A stretch of 64,000 nucleotides of DNA. It comes from Bog-756 sp963745955 (GTDB lineage Bacteria > Actinomycetota > Acidimicrobiia > Acidimicrobiales > RAAP-2). This document shows, one piece after another, positions 1 through 8,867 of the stretch; the first letter of the stretch is position 1, and each line of letters starts with the position of its first letter. Position numbers and translations under genes: made by a program. The stretch spans positions 682,001-746,000 of the forward strand of contig CAVUZI010000008.1 in assembly GCA_963745955.1 (NCBI GenBank). Direction: 5' to 3'. A model generated the notes under the pieces. The model had not been told where the DNA came from. It saw only the letters and a list, made by a program, of their open reading frames with translations, and ran no database searches.

Positions 1-342
1 GAGGCCTTCTTCACCGCGCTCGTCGACCGGTTCTATGCCGGCGTGGCCGTCGATCCGTTGCTCCGGCCCATGTACCCCGAGGACCTGGCCGAGGCGAAAG
101 CCCACCTGGCCCTGTTCCTGATGCAGTACTGGGGCGGGCCGCGCCAGTACAGCGAGCAGCGCGGGCATCCGCGCCTCAGGATGCGTCATGCCCGGTTCGC
201 CATCGGAACCACCGAGGCCGACGCATGGTTGCGCCACATGACCGAGGCGGTGCACGAGGCCGAGCTGTCGGACACCGACGAGGAGGAGCTCCTCGACTAT
301 CTGCGAATGGCGGCCCGCAGCCTGATCAACGTCCCCACCTGA
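1..342 (+). CDS. glbO: Group II truncated haemoglobin (trHbO), 5' end cut by window
   Basis: The reading frame is open from base 1 and ends at TGA 340-342, so the N-terminus lies outside the window. The 113 visible residues match the C-terminal two thirds of a group II truncated globin: a Phe-Tyr-rich B/C/E region (FFTALVDRFYAGV), the family-typical LFLMQYWGGP, then RHARFAIG around the proximal His region and an acidic C-terminal helix. These small haem proteins bind O2 or NO in the cytoplasm and are thought to serve oxygen transfer or NO detoxification. The family call is firm, the physiological role is not. No neighbour explains it; the next gene is convergent on the minus strand. Confidence 0.85.
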   Translation, partial: EAFFTALVDRFYAGVAVDPLLRPMYPEDLAEAKAHLALFLMQYWGGPRQYSEQRGHPRLRMRHARFAIGTTEADAWLRHMTEAVHEAELSDTDEEELLDYLRMAARSLINVPT

Positions 343-419
343 TCGCCGGGACCCGTGCTCTCACCAGGTCATGCCCAGCTCTCGCCGGGACCCGCCGCTC
401 TCACCAGGTCATGCCCAGC
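343..419. repeat. Tandem duplication of about 38 bp at the 3' end of the SDR gene
   Basis: TCGCCGGGACCC...CTCTCACCAGGTCATGCCCAGC occurs twice, at about 343-379 and 382-419. The second copy carries the stop codon and last codons of the SDR gene (minus strand) and the first is a free copy just beyond the stop. The copies differ by about one base, which suggests a recent duplication. Confidence 0.85.
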
Positions 420-1189
420 GTCCGGCGCATCGCCGACTCGAATCGGGTGTCGTTGAGCTGTGCCCTGGCGGCCAGGACGGTGATGGCGTCCTCTCCGACC
501 GGGACACGCAGCGGCGTGGTCGGATCCTCGATGGCCTGGCGGATGGCCAGCGCCACCAGCTCGGGGCCGGGCCGACCGTTCGGACCCGACACCTTCTTGT
601 CGGTGCCCTCCCACTGCTCCCACAGCTGGCGGTAGGCGCCGCTGCCGGCGACGTTGTCCGCGGGTTTCATCCCCGGGGCGATGTACCCGGGCTGGACGAT
701 CACCACCCGGATGCCGAAGTGACCGAGTTCGTAGTGCATCGACTCGGAGATGGCCTCGAGCGCGTGCTTCGTACCCGAGTAGGGACCCTCGAGGGGCGTG
801 GCCACCCGTCCCTGCACCGAGCTCACGTTGACGATGACTCCGCTTCCCCGGCTCCGCCACTGGGGGAGGACGTGCTGCACGAGGCGGAGGGGTCCGAAGG
901 TGTTGGTCTCGAACATGTCGCGCAGCTGCCCGATCGGGAAGTCCTCCATAGGGCCCTTCCCCGAGATGGCGGCATTGTTGACGATGACGTCGAGCTCGCC
1001 GGCCTGGGCCAGTGCGTTTCCGATCGAAGCCTCGTCGGTGACATCGAGGGGGAGTCGCATGGCGACGTCGAGGTGATCGAGCAGATCGGCATTCCGGGCC
1101 GTGGCAATGACCTCGTGACCGGCTCGTGAGAGCTCGTCCGCCGTGGCTGCCCCGATGGCCCGGGCAGAGCCGGTGATCAGGATGCGCAT
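401..1189 (-). CDS. SDR family NAD(P)-dependent oxidoreductase
   Basis: 262 residues, the usual length of a classical short-chain dehydrogenase/reductase. The N-terminus has a Rossmann cofactor motif in variant form (TGSARAIG instead of TGxxxGxG). It is followed by NNAA in place of NNAG, the strand with catalytic Ser (NVSSVQG) and the catalytic YxxxK pair in PYSGTK near residue 155. Substrate cannot be predicted: the C-terminal part (PGYIAPGMKP) is of the generic oxidoreductase type. The ATG at 1189 begins directly with the first beta strand (MRILITG), so the start is secure. It stands alone on the minus strand, separated by about 95 bases from the transglutaminase-like gene upstream. Cytoplasmic. 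Confidence 0.85.
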   Translation of the reverse strand: MRILITGSARAIGAATADELSRAGHEVIATARNADLLDHLDVAMRLPLDVTDEASIGNALAQAGELDVIVNNAAISGKGPMEDFPIGQLRDMFETNTFGPLRLVQHVLPQWRSRGSGVIVNVSSVQGRVATPLEGPYSGTKHALEAISESMHYELGHFGIRVVIVQPGYIAPGMKPADNVAGSGAYRQLWEQWEGTDKKVSGPNGRPGPELVALAIRQAIEDPTTPLRVPVGEDAITVLAARAQLNDTRFESAMRRTLGMTW

Positions 1190-1285
1190 GGCATGGAGCG
1201 TAGCCAGTCAGTGCCCGGATCGGGTGCTTCCGTTGCCGATCCCGCGCCACACTGCCGACTGCCTACGGCTCGGGGAAGCGACTGC

Positions 1286-2184
1286 TTACGGAACGGGGCG
1301 GGCCTCCGCCGGGGACCGGGTGACATCCACCGAGACGTCGAGCAGGTGCGAGTCGCCGCCGCCGAACACGATGCCCTTGAGCGGAGATACGTCGGAGTAG
1401 TCGCGTCCCCATGCCGTGGTCACGTAGGTCGACCCCACGATCTTGTCGTTGGTCGGGTCGACATCGAGCCATCCCCACCCGGGGAGGAACACCGACGGCC
1501 AGGCGTGGGAGGCGTCGGCACCGATCCGTCGCTCCTCTCCGGCCGGTGCCTCGGTCTCCAGGTAGCCGCTCACGTAGCGCGCGGCGAGGCCCATCGATCG
1601 GAAGCACCCGATGGCCAGGTGGGCGAAGTCCTGGCAGACGCCCCGCCGGAACCGCACCACCTCCTCCAACGGCGTCGTCACCGTGGTGAAGCCGGGGTCG
1701 TAGACGAAGTCGGTGAAGATCCGCCGGGTGAGCTCGGAGATGACGTCGGCCACGGGCCTCCCTGCGAGGAAACGAGGGCTCCGCGTAGGTGCGGACGTTC
1801 GCCGAGACGGGGACCAGCGGCGATTCGAAGCAGAACTCGCGGGCGGCCAGCATCTCGGTGCTCAGGTCGGTGGCCAAGGAGTCGCGGACTTCCTCCCATC
1901 CCGGTCCGGCTGGGCGGGAGGGGTTCGCCGCCCGACACCGACACCGAGCTGGTCGAGGTCACCGTCAACTCGTCGAAGGGTCCATCGACGACGAAGGAGA
2001 GCACCGGGTTGCCGAAGAAGTCGGAACGCTCCGACCAACTGGTCGGCGTGGGGTCGACCACCAGGTCGCTGGCCAGGCAGTGCTGACGGGCGGTGTCCCG
2101 GGGCCGGAGATGGGCTTCGTTCCTGCAGCGCGACACCGGCGCGTTGTAGCGGTAGTTGGTGCGGTGGACGATTCTGTACATCAT
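1286..2184 (-). CDS. Transglutaminase-like protein, broken by two frameshifts
   Basis: Three adjoining frames together give one protein of about 298 residues. The N-terminal transglutaminase-associated beta domain runs from MMYRIVHRTNYRY (start 2184). A middle segment (LVPVSANVRTYAEPSF) lies in a second frame near 1880-1770. The catalytic core is in a third frame, with Cys in RRGVCQDFAHLA, His in DASHAWPSVFLPG and Asp in WLDVDPTND. Each switch needs removal of one base, near 1,890 and 1,770. The start overlaps the stop of the ATP-grasp/alpha-E fusion by ATGA. Known relatives (Rv2409c of Mycobacterium tuberculosis) sit in the same neighbourhood and are predicted peptidases or amide exchangers. 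Probably intact in the organism. Confidence 0.8.
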
Positions 2185-4964
2185 GGGGTCTTTCCGACCG
2201 ACCCGGGTTGCCGGCCGTCCAGGACGGAGAGCCGCTCGTGGGCGAAGAAGGTGTGGCGCAGGCTGTCCAGGAGCTCGGCCAGCAGGTTGTCCACCCGGCT
2301 GAGGACGGAGTCGAGCTCGGGGCGCAGGCCGCCGTCCGGGTCGACGGCGGCCAGCCGGGTGGCATCGGTGAGCCGCAGCATGGTCGTCGCTTCGAGGATC
2401 AGCCGCTGCTCGGCGCCCAGGCGTCGGGACGGGGACTGGGTCGGCAGATCGGACAGGTGATGGAACAGGCGATCGAGTTGGTAGATGACGCTCCGGGGGT
2501 TGGCGGCGTCGTAGACCACCAGGTCCACGGCCCCGGCCACCTGCATGATCGAACCCGAACGGCGGCGGAAGGTGATCAGGCTGTCGGAGGACTTGAGCAG
2601 GGACTCGACCAGCAGGTCCTCGACGACTGCGGCCCGACGCCGGACGAGTACGGCGCGGACCAGCCGCACCAGGGACTGGGCCCGCTCGAGCCGCCGGCCG
2701 GCGTCGAGGAACAGCCAGGCCGAGTCCCGCTCCATGTTCTCGGCCGAAAGCCCCGACAGGCCGAGGAGCGCCTGGAGGAGGCGTTGCAGGCTCGACTGGA
2801 CACCGACCAGCTGGGTCGGCGGGCGGTTGCGGAGCCGGGCCACCTCTTCTTCGACATCACCCACCAGCTGCCAGGTGTCGCTCGAGAGCTGCTCCCGCAC
2901 CGAGTACGCCGCGTCGACCAGGAGCCCGAGCGACGAGACGAGGCTGCCGTCCACCCCCGCATCGAGCACCAGGGCCAGGGCCCGCCGATCGGTCGGGAGC
3001 TCGTGGTCGGACCCGGATGCACGCTCGGGCCTGCGTGCCGGAGCGGGTGCGAGTTCAGGTACGTCGGACGGTGCCACGGTCCGGGTCCGGCCGGCACTCT
3101 GCGTCGCCGTCGGGCTCTCCGGGTCCGTCCCGCCGTCCGGTTGGGACGCCACGTCATCGGGTTCGGACACCGGGTCGAAGCCCGACACGGCCCCGAGCGC
3201 CGAGAGCAGGACCTGCAGTGACTCGGCCCCCCCGTCGACACCCATCCCGAGCGGCTGGTCGAGCCGGGTCAGGACGGTCCGGATGAGGCGGATGACCAAC
3301 TCGGCGTGCTCGGCGGTGCGGCCGAGGACGAACAACTGCGCGGCCACACGCCCCGGGAGCGGGGTGGCGACGTCGGGCGCCACCGGCGGTCTGTCCCTGG
3401 ACCGGGCCGTTCGCAGCCAGGCGCTCTGCTGCAGGGCCGGTTCCGCCGATGCCACCCAGGTGTCCTTGCTGGTGCCCCTGCGGCGACTGGAGATCAACAG
3501 CGCGGTCGGGCTGGCGGCCACGCGGGTCAAGCCCCCGGGCATGACGCTGTAGCCGTGGTTCTGCCCGCGGTTGTTGCCGTCGTCGGTCACCGCGAACGTC
3601 CGGAGCACGGCGGGCCTGGGTTCGAGCGACCCGGTGCCGGTCACCGTCGGGGCGGTGGAAGGTTCGATGACCTCCTGGCCCACCCACTGGCCGGGTTGGG
3701 AACGGATGCGGTCGCCGAGCTCGTCCAGGGCCGCGGCCGACAACGTGGACGCCACCACGGGCCGCTCGGTGGCGGAAGGGTGGACGGGCAGGACCATCAT
3801 CTGCTCGAGATGTGCCAGTACGTGGCTCAGCCCCGCCTCCTGTCCGCACCACCAGGTCTCGGGGCCCCGGAGCGCCAGCTCCTCGCCGAGGAGCACGGGC
3901 GCCAGTGCACCGAGGAGGCCGGTGAGCGCCGGGTCCTCGACGACCCCGCTGCCGAGGGGATTGACCACCGTCACCCGGCCGCGCCGCGCCACCTCCAACA
4001 GCCCGGGCACACCGAGGAGCGAGTCGGCCCGGAGCTCGACCGGATCACACCACTGGTCGTCGACCCGCCGGATCACCACGTCCACCGGATCGAGCCCGGC
4101 GAGCGAGCGCAGCCACACCCGATTGTTGGTGACGACCAGGTCACGGCCCTCGACGAGCGAGTACCCGAGGTAGGAGGCGAGATAGGCGTGCTCGAAGTAG
4201 GTCTCGCTCAACGGGCCCGGCGTGAGGATCACGACACGGGGCTCGTCCGTCCCGTCGGGAGCGGCCCTGGCCACCCCAGCCCGTATGGATCGGAAGAATC
4301 CGGCCAGGCGCTCGACGCCCAGCTCGCGATGGAGCGTGGGGAGGACCCTCGAGAGGATGGTGCGGTTCACCATGGCATAGCCGAGTCCCGAAGGTGCCTG
4401 GATCCGGTCACCGAGCGCGCGGAACTCCCCGTGCCCGTCCCGGGCCACGTCCACAGCGGTGAGGAACAGGCGATGGTCGTCCTGGGCGTTCACCCCGACG
4501 CAGGGCCGGAGGAAGGCCGGATGGCCGAGGACCAGCTCGGCCGGGATGAGTCCCTCGGCCACCAGGCGACGGTCGCCGTAGATGTCGGCGAAGACGAGGT
4601 CGAGGAGGGCGACCCGTTGGGCCACCGCCGACTCGAGACCGGCCCATTCGGCCTCGTCGATGACCAGCGGGCACGGATCGAGCAGCCACGGCCGGCGCCG
4701 GCTCTGGTTGTCGAGCGTGACGTTGTAGGTGGCGCCCTCGTTGCGCAGCAGGCGGGACAGCTCGCTGCGGCGGGCGAGCAGGCCGTTGGGGCCCAGCCCG
4801 GCCATGTCCGCCGCGACCTGTTTCCAGCGGGTGCGCACGGCGCCGCCGGGGCCGAGGAACTCGTCGGTCCGCCCGGGGACCGGCGTGTACCCGGACCAGA
4901 CCGTTTCCCCTCCCTCGACGGCGCTCCCGTCCTCGAACGGCTCCGCGGTGGTCGCCGTGGTCAC
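2181..4964 (-). CDS. Fused circularly permuted ATP-grasp and alpha-E protein
   Basis: 927 residues from GTG 4964. The stop of the gene before overlaps as GTGA, which is why I prefer this start to a longer in-frame extension whose arginine-rich translation is only the shadow of the alpha-E gene. Residues about 20-500 form a DUF404/DUF407-type circularly permuted ATP-grasp domain: NEGATYNVTLDNQ, VVILTPGPLSETYFEHAYLA, and GTSKDTWVASAEP at its end. After a Pro/Ala/Glu-rich linker, residues about 600-927 form an alpha-E (DUF403) helical domain with DAGRRLERAQSLVRLVRAVL. In other genomes the two domains are often separate. ATP-grasp enzymes of this class are predicted to make amide or peptide bonds; the substrate is unknown. 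Cytoplasmic. Confidence 0.85.
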   Translation of the reverse strand: MTTATTAEPFEDGSAVEGGETVWSGYTPVPGRTDEFLGPGGAVRTRWKQVAADMAGLGPNGLLARRSELSRLLRNEGATYNVTLDNQSRRRPWLLDPCPLVIDEAEWAGLESAVAQRVALLDLVFADIYGDRRLVAEGLIPAELVLGHPAFLRPCVGVNAQDDHRLFLTAVDVARDGHGEFRALGDRIQAPSGLGYAMVNRTILSRVLPTLHRELGVERLAGFFRSIRAGVARAAPDGTDEPRVVILTPGPLSETYFEHAYLASYLGYSLVEGRDLVVTNNRVWLRSLAGLDPVDVVIRRVDDQWCDPVELRADSLLGVPGLLEVARRGRVTVVNPLGSGVVEDPALTGLLGALAPVLLGEELALRGPETWWCGQEAGLSHVLAHLEQMMVLPVHPSATERPVVASTLSAAALDELGDRIRSQPGQWVGQEVIEPSTAPTVTGTGSLEPRPAVLRTFAVTDDGNNRGQNHGYSVMPGGLTRVAASPTALLISSRRRGTSKDTWVASAEPALQQSAWLRTARSRDRPPVAPDVATPLPGRVAAQLFVLGRTAEHAELVIRLIRTVLTRLDQPLGMGVDGGAESLQVLLSALGAVSGFDPVSEPDDVASQPDGGTDPESPTATQSAGRTRTVAPSDVPELAPAPARRPERASGSDHELPTDRRALALVLDAGVDGSLVSSLGLLVDAAYSVREQLSSDTWQLVGDVEEEVARLRNRPPTQLVGVQSSLQRLLQALLGLSGLSAENMERDSAWLFLDAGRRLERAQSLVRLVRAVLVRRRAAVVEDLLVESLLKSSDSLITFRRRSGSIMQVAGAVDLVVYDAANPRSVIYQLDRLFHHLSDLPTQSPSRRLGAEQRLILEATTMLRLTDATRLAAVDPDGGLRPELDSVLSRVDNLLAELLDSLRHTFFAHERLSVLDGRQPGSVGKTP

Positions 4965-6010
4965 GACGCCACGGACGTCGGCTGCCAGTCGACGAACGTG
5001 GGACGGAAGTAGGTCCGGTCGATCTGGTGGTGGATCTCTGACAGTGCCACCTGGACTTCGTCGAGGAACTCGCTCAGCCCACTGAGGGTGAGGCGGGGAA
5101 CGGCGGCCGACGCCACCAGCATGGCCGCGGAGGTGCATGCGTCGAGCGCGTCCTCGGCGCGGGCCAGTCCCTTCAGCTGGCTGCGGGTCTCGGTGAGGCA
5201 GGCGCTCACCGCGCGCGGGAACCGGTCGTCCTGGAGGAGGAAGCGCAGCGTCGACCCTCCCTGGGGCCGGGCCGGCATGGCCCGTCGGAACGGCTGGTAT
5301 GCGGCCAGCGAACGGAGCACGGCCATCCAGTGGACCACGTCGTAGGGATCGTCGCCGCGCTTGAGCTGGAGGTTCTCCGACCGGACGTCGAGGACCCGGG
5401 TGGTCAGGTCGGCCCGCTCGAGGTTCTGGCCGATGGACAGGAAGGACATGGCTTCGTCGCGGCTCATGGTGCCGAGCAAGATACCGTTGATCCTCTGGCA
5501 ACCGTCGATCACCCGGCGGAGCCACTGGACCCTCCCCTTGCGCGTTCGGGTCTCGTCGAGATAGTCCGAGCAGGTCAGCCACAGGCTGTTGCCGGCTTCC
5601 CACGCCTCCCGGGGCACGACGGGACGGGCGGTGCGGAGGTTCTCCCGCGCCGACGAGATGGCCCCGAGGATCGATGACGGATTCTCCTCACTGTGGAGGA
5701 GGAACTCGATGACGTCCTCCTCGGCGGCCCCGGCGGCGACGTGGCCCACCGGCACCGAATAGTGGTCGTCGAACTCGCCGTTCACGCCGGCGATGGCCAG
5801 CAGCGGCTCCCAGCCCACGTCCTCGCCCACCGGCATGTCGACGTGGGCGTCGGTGTGGACCTGCACGATCCGGGCCGTGCATTCGGCCCGCTCGATATAG
5901 CGTCCGGCCCAGTAGACGGCTTCTGCCATTCGTGCCAGCAGCATCTTCGGCTCCTCATTCTCCGTGGGCGGGTCTTCGGGCCCGCTCGGCTCGGGGGTCG
6001 GTTCTCTCAT
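4961..6010 (-). CDS. Alpha-E domain (DUF403) protein
   Basis: 349 residues from ATG 6010, which overlaps the TGA of the ATP-grasp gene (ATGA). A second Met 22 codons later (MLLARMAEAVYWAGRYIERAE) is the point where most family members begin, so the true start could be 5944. The body is all helical, with paired Arg/Glu motifs (RYIERAECTARIVQVH, IGQNLERADLTTRVLDVR) that repeat in this family. Alpha-E proteins have no known activity but are almost always encoded beside circularly permuted ATP-grasp and transglutaminase-like genes, as in Rv2410c of M. tuberculosis. It probably forms a complex with one or both ATP-grasp proteins of this operon (inference). Confidence 0.88.
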   Translation of the reverse strand: MREPTPEPSGPEDPPTENEEPKMLLARMAEAVYWAGRYIERAECTARIVQVHTDAHVDMPVGEDVGWEPLLAIAGVNGEFDDHYSVPVGHVAAGAAEEDVIEFLLHSEENPSSILGAISSARENLRTARPVVPREAWEAGNSLWLTCSDYLDETRTRKGRVQWLRRVIDGCQRINGILLGTMSRDEAMSFLSIGQNLERADLTTRVLDVRSENLQLKRGDDPYDVVHWMAVLRSLAAYQPFRRAMPARPQGGSTLRFLLQDDRFPRAVSACLTETRSQLKGLARAEDALDACTSAAMLVASAAVPRLTLSGLSEFLDEVQVALSEIHHQIDRTYFRPTFVDWQPTSVAS

Positions 6011-7576
6011 GTCCGGTCGCGATCGGGTGCCTCGGAGGTGTCCGATGGCGGTCGGGTCCTCGTGTCCGGCCTCATCGGCTCCCCGGTGTCGACGACCCAG
6101 GTGTCCTTGCTCCCGCCGCCCTGGGACGAGTTGACCACCAGCGAGCCGGCCTGGCGGGCCACCCTGGTGAGCCCGCCCCGGGTGACGTAGGCGCCTTCGG
6201 GGCCGAGGAGGGTGAAGGGACGCAGATCGACGTGCCGCGGGGCGATCTCCCCGTCGCACAGCGTAGGGGCGGTGGAGAGGGGGATCACCGGCTGGGCCAC
6301 CCACCGGGTCGGTGCCGCCTCGATCTGCTTCGCCGCGTCGGCCAGCTGGGAGGCGGTGGCGTGGGTCCCCACCAGCACCCCGTAGCCGCCCGATTCGTTG
6401 GCCGGCTTGACCACCAGCTTGGCCAGGTTCCCGAGCACGAAGTGGCGGGACTTCTCGTCGCTGCACCGCAGAGTGGCCACGGTGGCCAGGATCGGTTCCT
6501 CGTCGAGGAAGAAGCGGATGATGTCGGGAACATAGGAGTAGACCTTCTTGTCGTCGGCGATGCCGGCTCCCGGCGCGTTGACCAGGGCCACCCGGCCCGA
6601 ACGCCAGGACCGCATCAGCCCCGGCACGCCGATCATGCGAGTCGGGCCGGAACGCCTCCGGATCGAGGAAGAGGTCGTCGATCCGCCGGTAGATGACGTC
6701 CACCCGCTGGAGGCCGTCGATGGTCCGGGCGTAGACGCAGTCGTCGTCGAGCACGACGAGATCGCCGCCTTCGACCAGCTCCACGCCCAGTTGCTGGGCC
6801 AGGAAGGCGTGCTCGAAGTACGCCGAATTGTAGATTCCCGGCGTCAGCACCACGATGGTCGGGTCGGTCGTCGCCGGCGAGACCGACGCCAGCAGGCTGG
6901 CCAATCTCCCGATGTACGGGTCCACTGGCTCGATGCTGTAGTGGCGGAACAGTTCGGGGAAGACGTGCTTGGCCACCATCCGGTTCTCGAGCAGATAGGA
7001 CACTCCGGAGGGGACCCGGAGATTGTCCTCCAGCACGTAGACCGTACCGTCGGCGTCGCGGATGAGGTCGCTGCCGCAGATGTGGGCCCACACGCCTCCG
7101 GGAGGGTCGACGCCCACGCACTCCCGCCGGAAGTTCGGGGAGCCGCTGACCAGCTCGGAAGGGACCACTCCGGAGCTGACGGCGCGTTGGTCGTGGTAGA
7201 CGTCGTCGATGAAGAGATTGAGGGCGCTGAGCCGCTGGACCAGTCCCGCCTCGATCTCGTGCCACTGGTCGGACGGCATCACCCTGGGGATGATGTCGAA
7301 GGGCCAGGGCCGGTCGGTGGTGCCGCCGCTTCCCTCGTAGACGGTAAAGGTCACCCCGATGGCCCGCATCTCACGGTCGGCGGCCTGCTGGCGTTCGGCC
7401 AGGGCTTCGGGCCCGAGATCGATGAAGTGCTTCCAGAGGGCGACCGCGGCCGGCCTCGGACCGCCCCCCGGTGCCACCAGCTCGTCGTAGAATTCGCCCG
7501 GATCGTAGGACGGCCACGGCTCCCGGCCGGGTTCGGGCGCCCTGGCGGGCGCGGCAGTCGGTTCGGTGGCATCCAC
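6007..7576 (-). CDS. Circularly permuted ATP-grasp protein (DUF404/DUF407), one frameshift
   Basis: About 522 residues once one base is removed near 6,630. The first frame covers MDATEPTAAP to LDPEAFRPDS, with YVLEDNLRVPSGVSYLLENR and VVLTPGIYNSAYFEHAFLAQ. The second resumes at MIGVPGLMRSWRSGRVALVN and ends in GGSKDTWVVDTGEP, the same motif as in the downstream fusion protein. ATP-grasp enzymes activate a carboxylate as acyl phosphate and join it to an amine; the partners of this family are unknown. First gene of the minus-strand operon, with an AGGTG ribosome site before ATG 7576. It matches Rv2411c in family and position. The frameshift is likely a sequencing error because the corrected length fits the family. 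Confidence 0.85.
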
Positions 7577-7831
7577 ACCTCATGTGTTACGACTCTGATG
7601 GGTCCGACGGGTTGCCAGCGTGTTTCGGCTCCGTGAATGTCACGTTCCGGTAACATCAGGCCACCGAAAGGTCCCGGTCAGGGTGCTTCAGCCCCGTCGT
7701 GGGATGTGCACCCGAGGCCGTGTTTCCCGAAGTCGTGCCGCCCGGGGGTCGTGGCGCTCGAATAGTGTGCCCTGACCTGCGAAATCGACCTCAGACCCCG
7801 AAGAGAAACCCACGAGAAACAGGGAGAAGCC

Positions 7832-8128
7832 GTGCCCGCAGAGACCCACATGGAAAAGGGTCCCCTCGACCGCCAACAGGTCCTCGACCTCATCCGGGAC
7901 CTCCTCGCCGACATCTTGGAGATCGAGCCGTCCGCCGTCACCGAGGCCTCGTCGTTCGCCGAGGACCTGGATGCGGACTCACTGGCTCTCATCGAACTGG
8001 TGGAAGGCCTCGAAGAAGAGCTGGGCGAGCGTTCCGTCGGCTTCCGCATCGACGACGAGGACCTCGAAGAGCTCCGGACCGTCCGGGACTCCGTCGACTA
8101 CGTGTACGCCAAACTCGGAGGAGCTTGA
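7832..8128 (+). CDS. acpP: Acyl carrier protein
   Basis: 98 residues, acidic, starting at GTG 7832 after GGGAGAA. The phosphopantetheine site is DADSLALIELV, with the Ser in the normal D-S-L context; the glutamate-rich helix II (EGLEEELG) follows. It carries growing acyl chains for fatty acid synthesis in the cytoplasm. It is followed after ten bases by rnc, a common actinobacterial order. The C-terminal half is more acidic than Escherichia coli AcpP, so a specialised carrier role cannot be excluded, but its position in the rnc cluster favours the housekeeping protein. Confidence 0.88.
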   Translation: MPAETHMEKGPLDRQQVLDLIRDLLADILEIEPSAVTEASSFAEDLDADSLALIELVEGLEEELGERSVGFRIDDEDLEELRTVRDSVDYVYAKLGGA

Positions 8129-8138
8129 GGCGTTCCCC

Positions 8139-8867
8139 ATGACGCCCGCAGACGGCTCTGGCCTGCCCGGGAGGGTGCAAGCGCTGAGCGACCGGATCCA
8201 CTACCAATTCAAGGATCCGGCCCTGCTGGACGAGGCGATGGCCCACCGCTCGTGGTGCGCGGAGGAGGGTGGCCGGACCTCCAACGAGCGCCTGGAATTC
8301 CTCGGTGATGCCGTGTTGGGCCTGGTCGTGGCCGAATTCACCTACCTGGCCCACCCGGAGCTGTCCGACGGCGAGATGTCCAAGGTCCGGGCGTCGGTGG
8401 TCAACACCCGGGTGCTGGGCCAATTGGGCCTTGACCTGGGCATCGCCGAGAGCCTGCGCCTGGGCCGGGGGGAGGACCTCTCCGGTGGCCGGGCGAAGGA
8501 GTCGATCCTGGCTGACGCCACCGAGGCGGTGATCGGAGCCGTGTACGTCGACGGCGGCCTGGCCGAGGCCGAACGTCTGATCCTCGGCCTGCTCGCGGAC
8601 CGTATCGCCGTCGCCGCCGGCGAACCCGGTGAGTCCGACCACAAGAGCCGACTGCAGGAGGAGTCCGTGCGGCTCGGTCGGGGCGTCCCCCGTTACGAAA
8701 TGGAGAGCTTCGGCCCTGACCACGCCCGGAGGTACCTGGCCACGGTGTACGTTGCTGGTCAACGCCTCGGCACGGGGGAGGGGCGTTCAAAAAAAGACGC
8801 CGAGCAGGTCGCCGCCCAGGCCGCCTGCGAATCGTTGGAAGTCGAGAGAGGCGGGGGGGATGCCTGA
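8139..8867 (+). CDS. rnc: Ribonuclease III
   Basis: 242 residues. The catalytic domain carries the signature NERLEFLGDAVLGLVVAE (residues 49-66) with the metal-binding Glu and Asp. A second acidic cluster lies in ADATEAVIGAVYVDGG. A double-stranded RNA binding domain fills the last 75 residues (DHKSRLQE, then SKKDAEQVAAQAACESL). It cleaves double-stranded RNA in rRNA maturation and mRNA decay as a cytoplasmic dimer. The ATG at 8139 gives the normal length. Its last codons overlap the start of mutM by eight bases, so the two are probably cotranslated. Confidence 0.95.
   Translation: MTPADGSGLPGRVQALSDRIHYQFKDPALLDEAMAHRSWCAEEGGRTSNERLEFLGDAVLGLVVAEFTYLAHPELSDGEMSKVRASVVNTRVLGQLGLDLGIAESLRLGRGEDLSGGRAKESILADATEAVIGAVYVDGGLAEAERLILGLLADRIAVAAGEPGESDHKSRLQEESVRLGRGVPRYEMESFGPDHARRYLATVYVAGQRLGTGEGRSKKDAEQVAAQAACESLEVERGGGDA

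Noticed and set aside
4965..5603. An N-terminal extension of more than 200 residues on the ATP-grasp/alpha-E fusion
   Set aside because: The extension is an Arg/Pro-rich shadow of the alpha-E gene on the same strand. The GTGA overlap at 4961-4964 and the family N-terminus give the real start.
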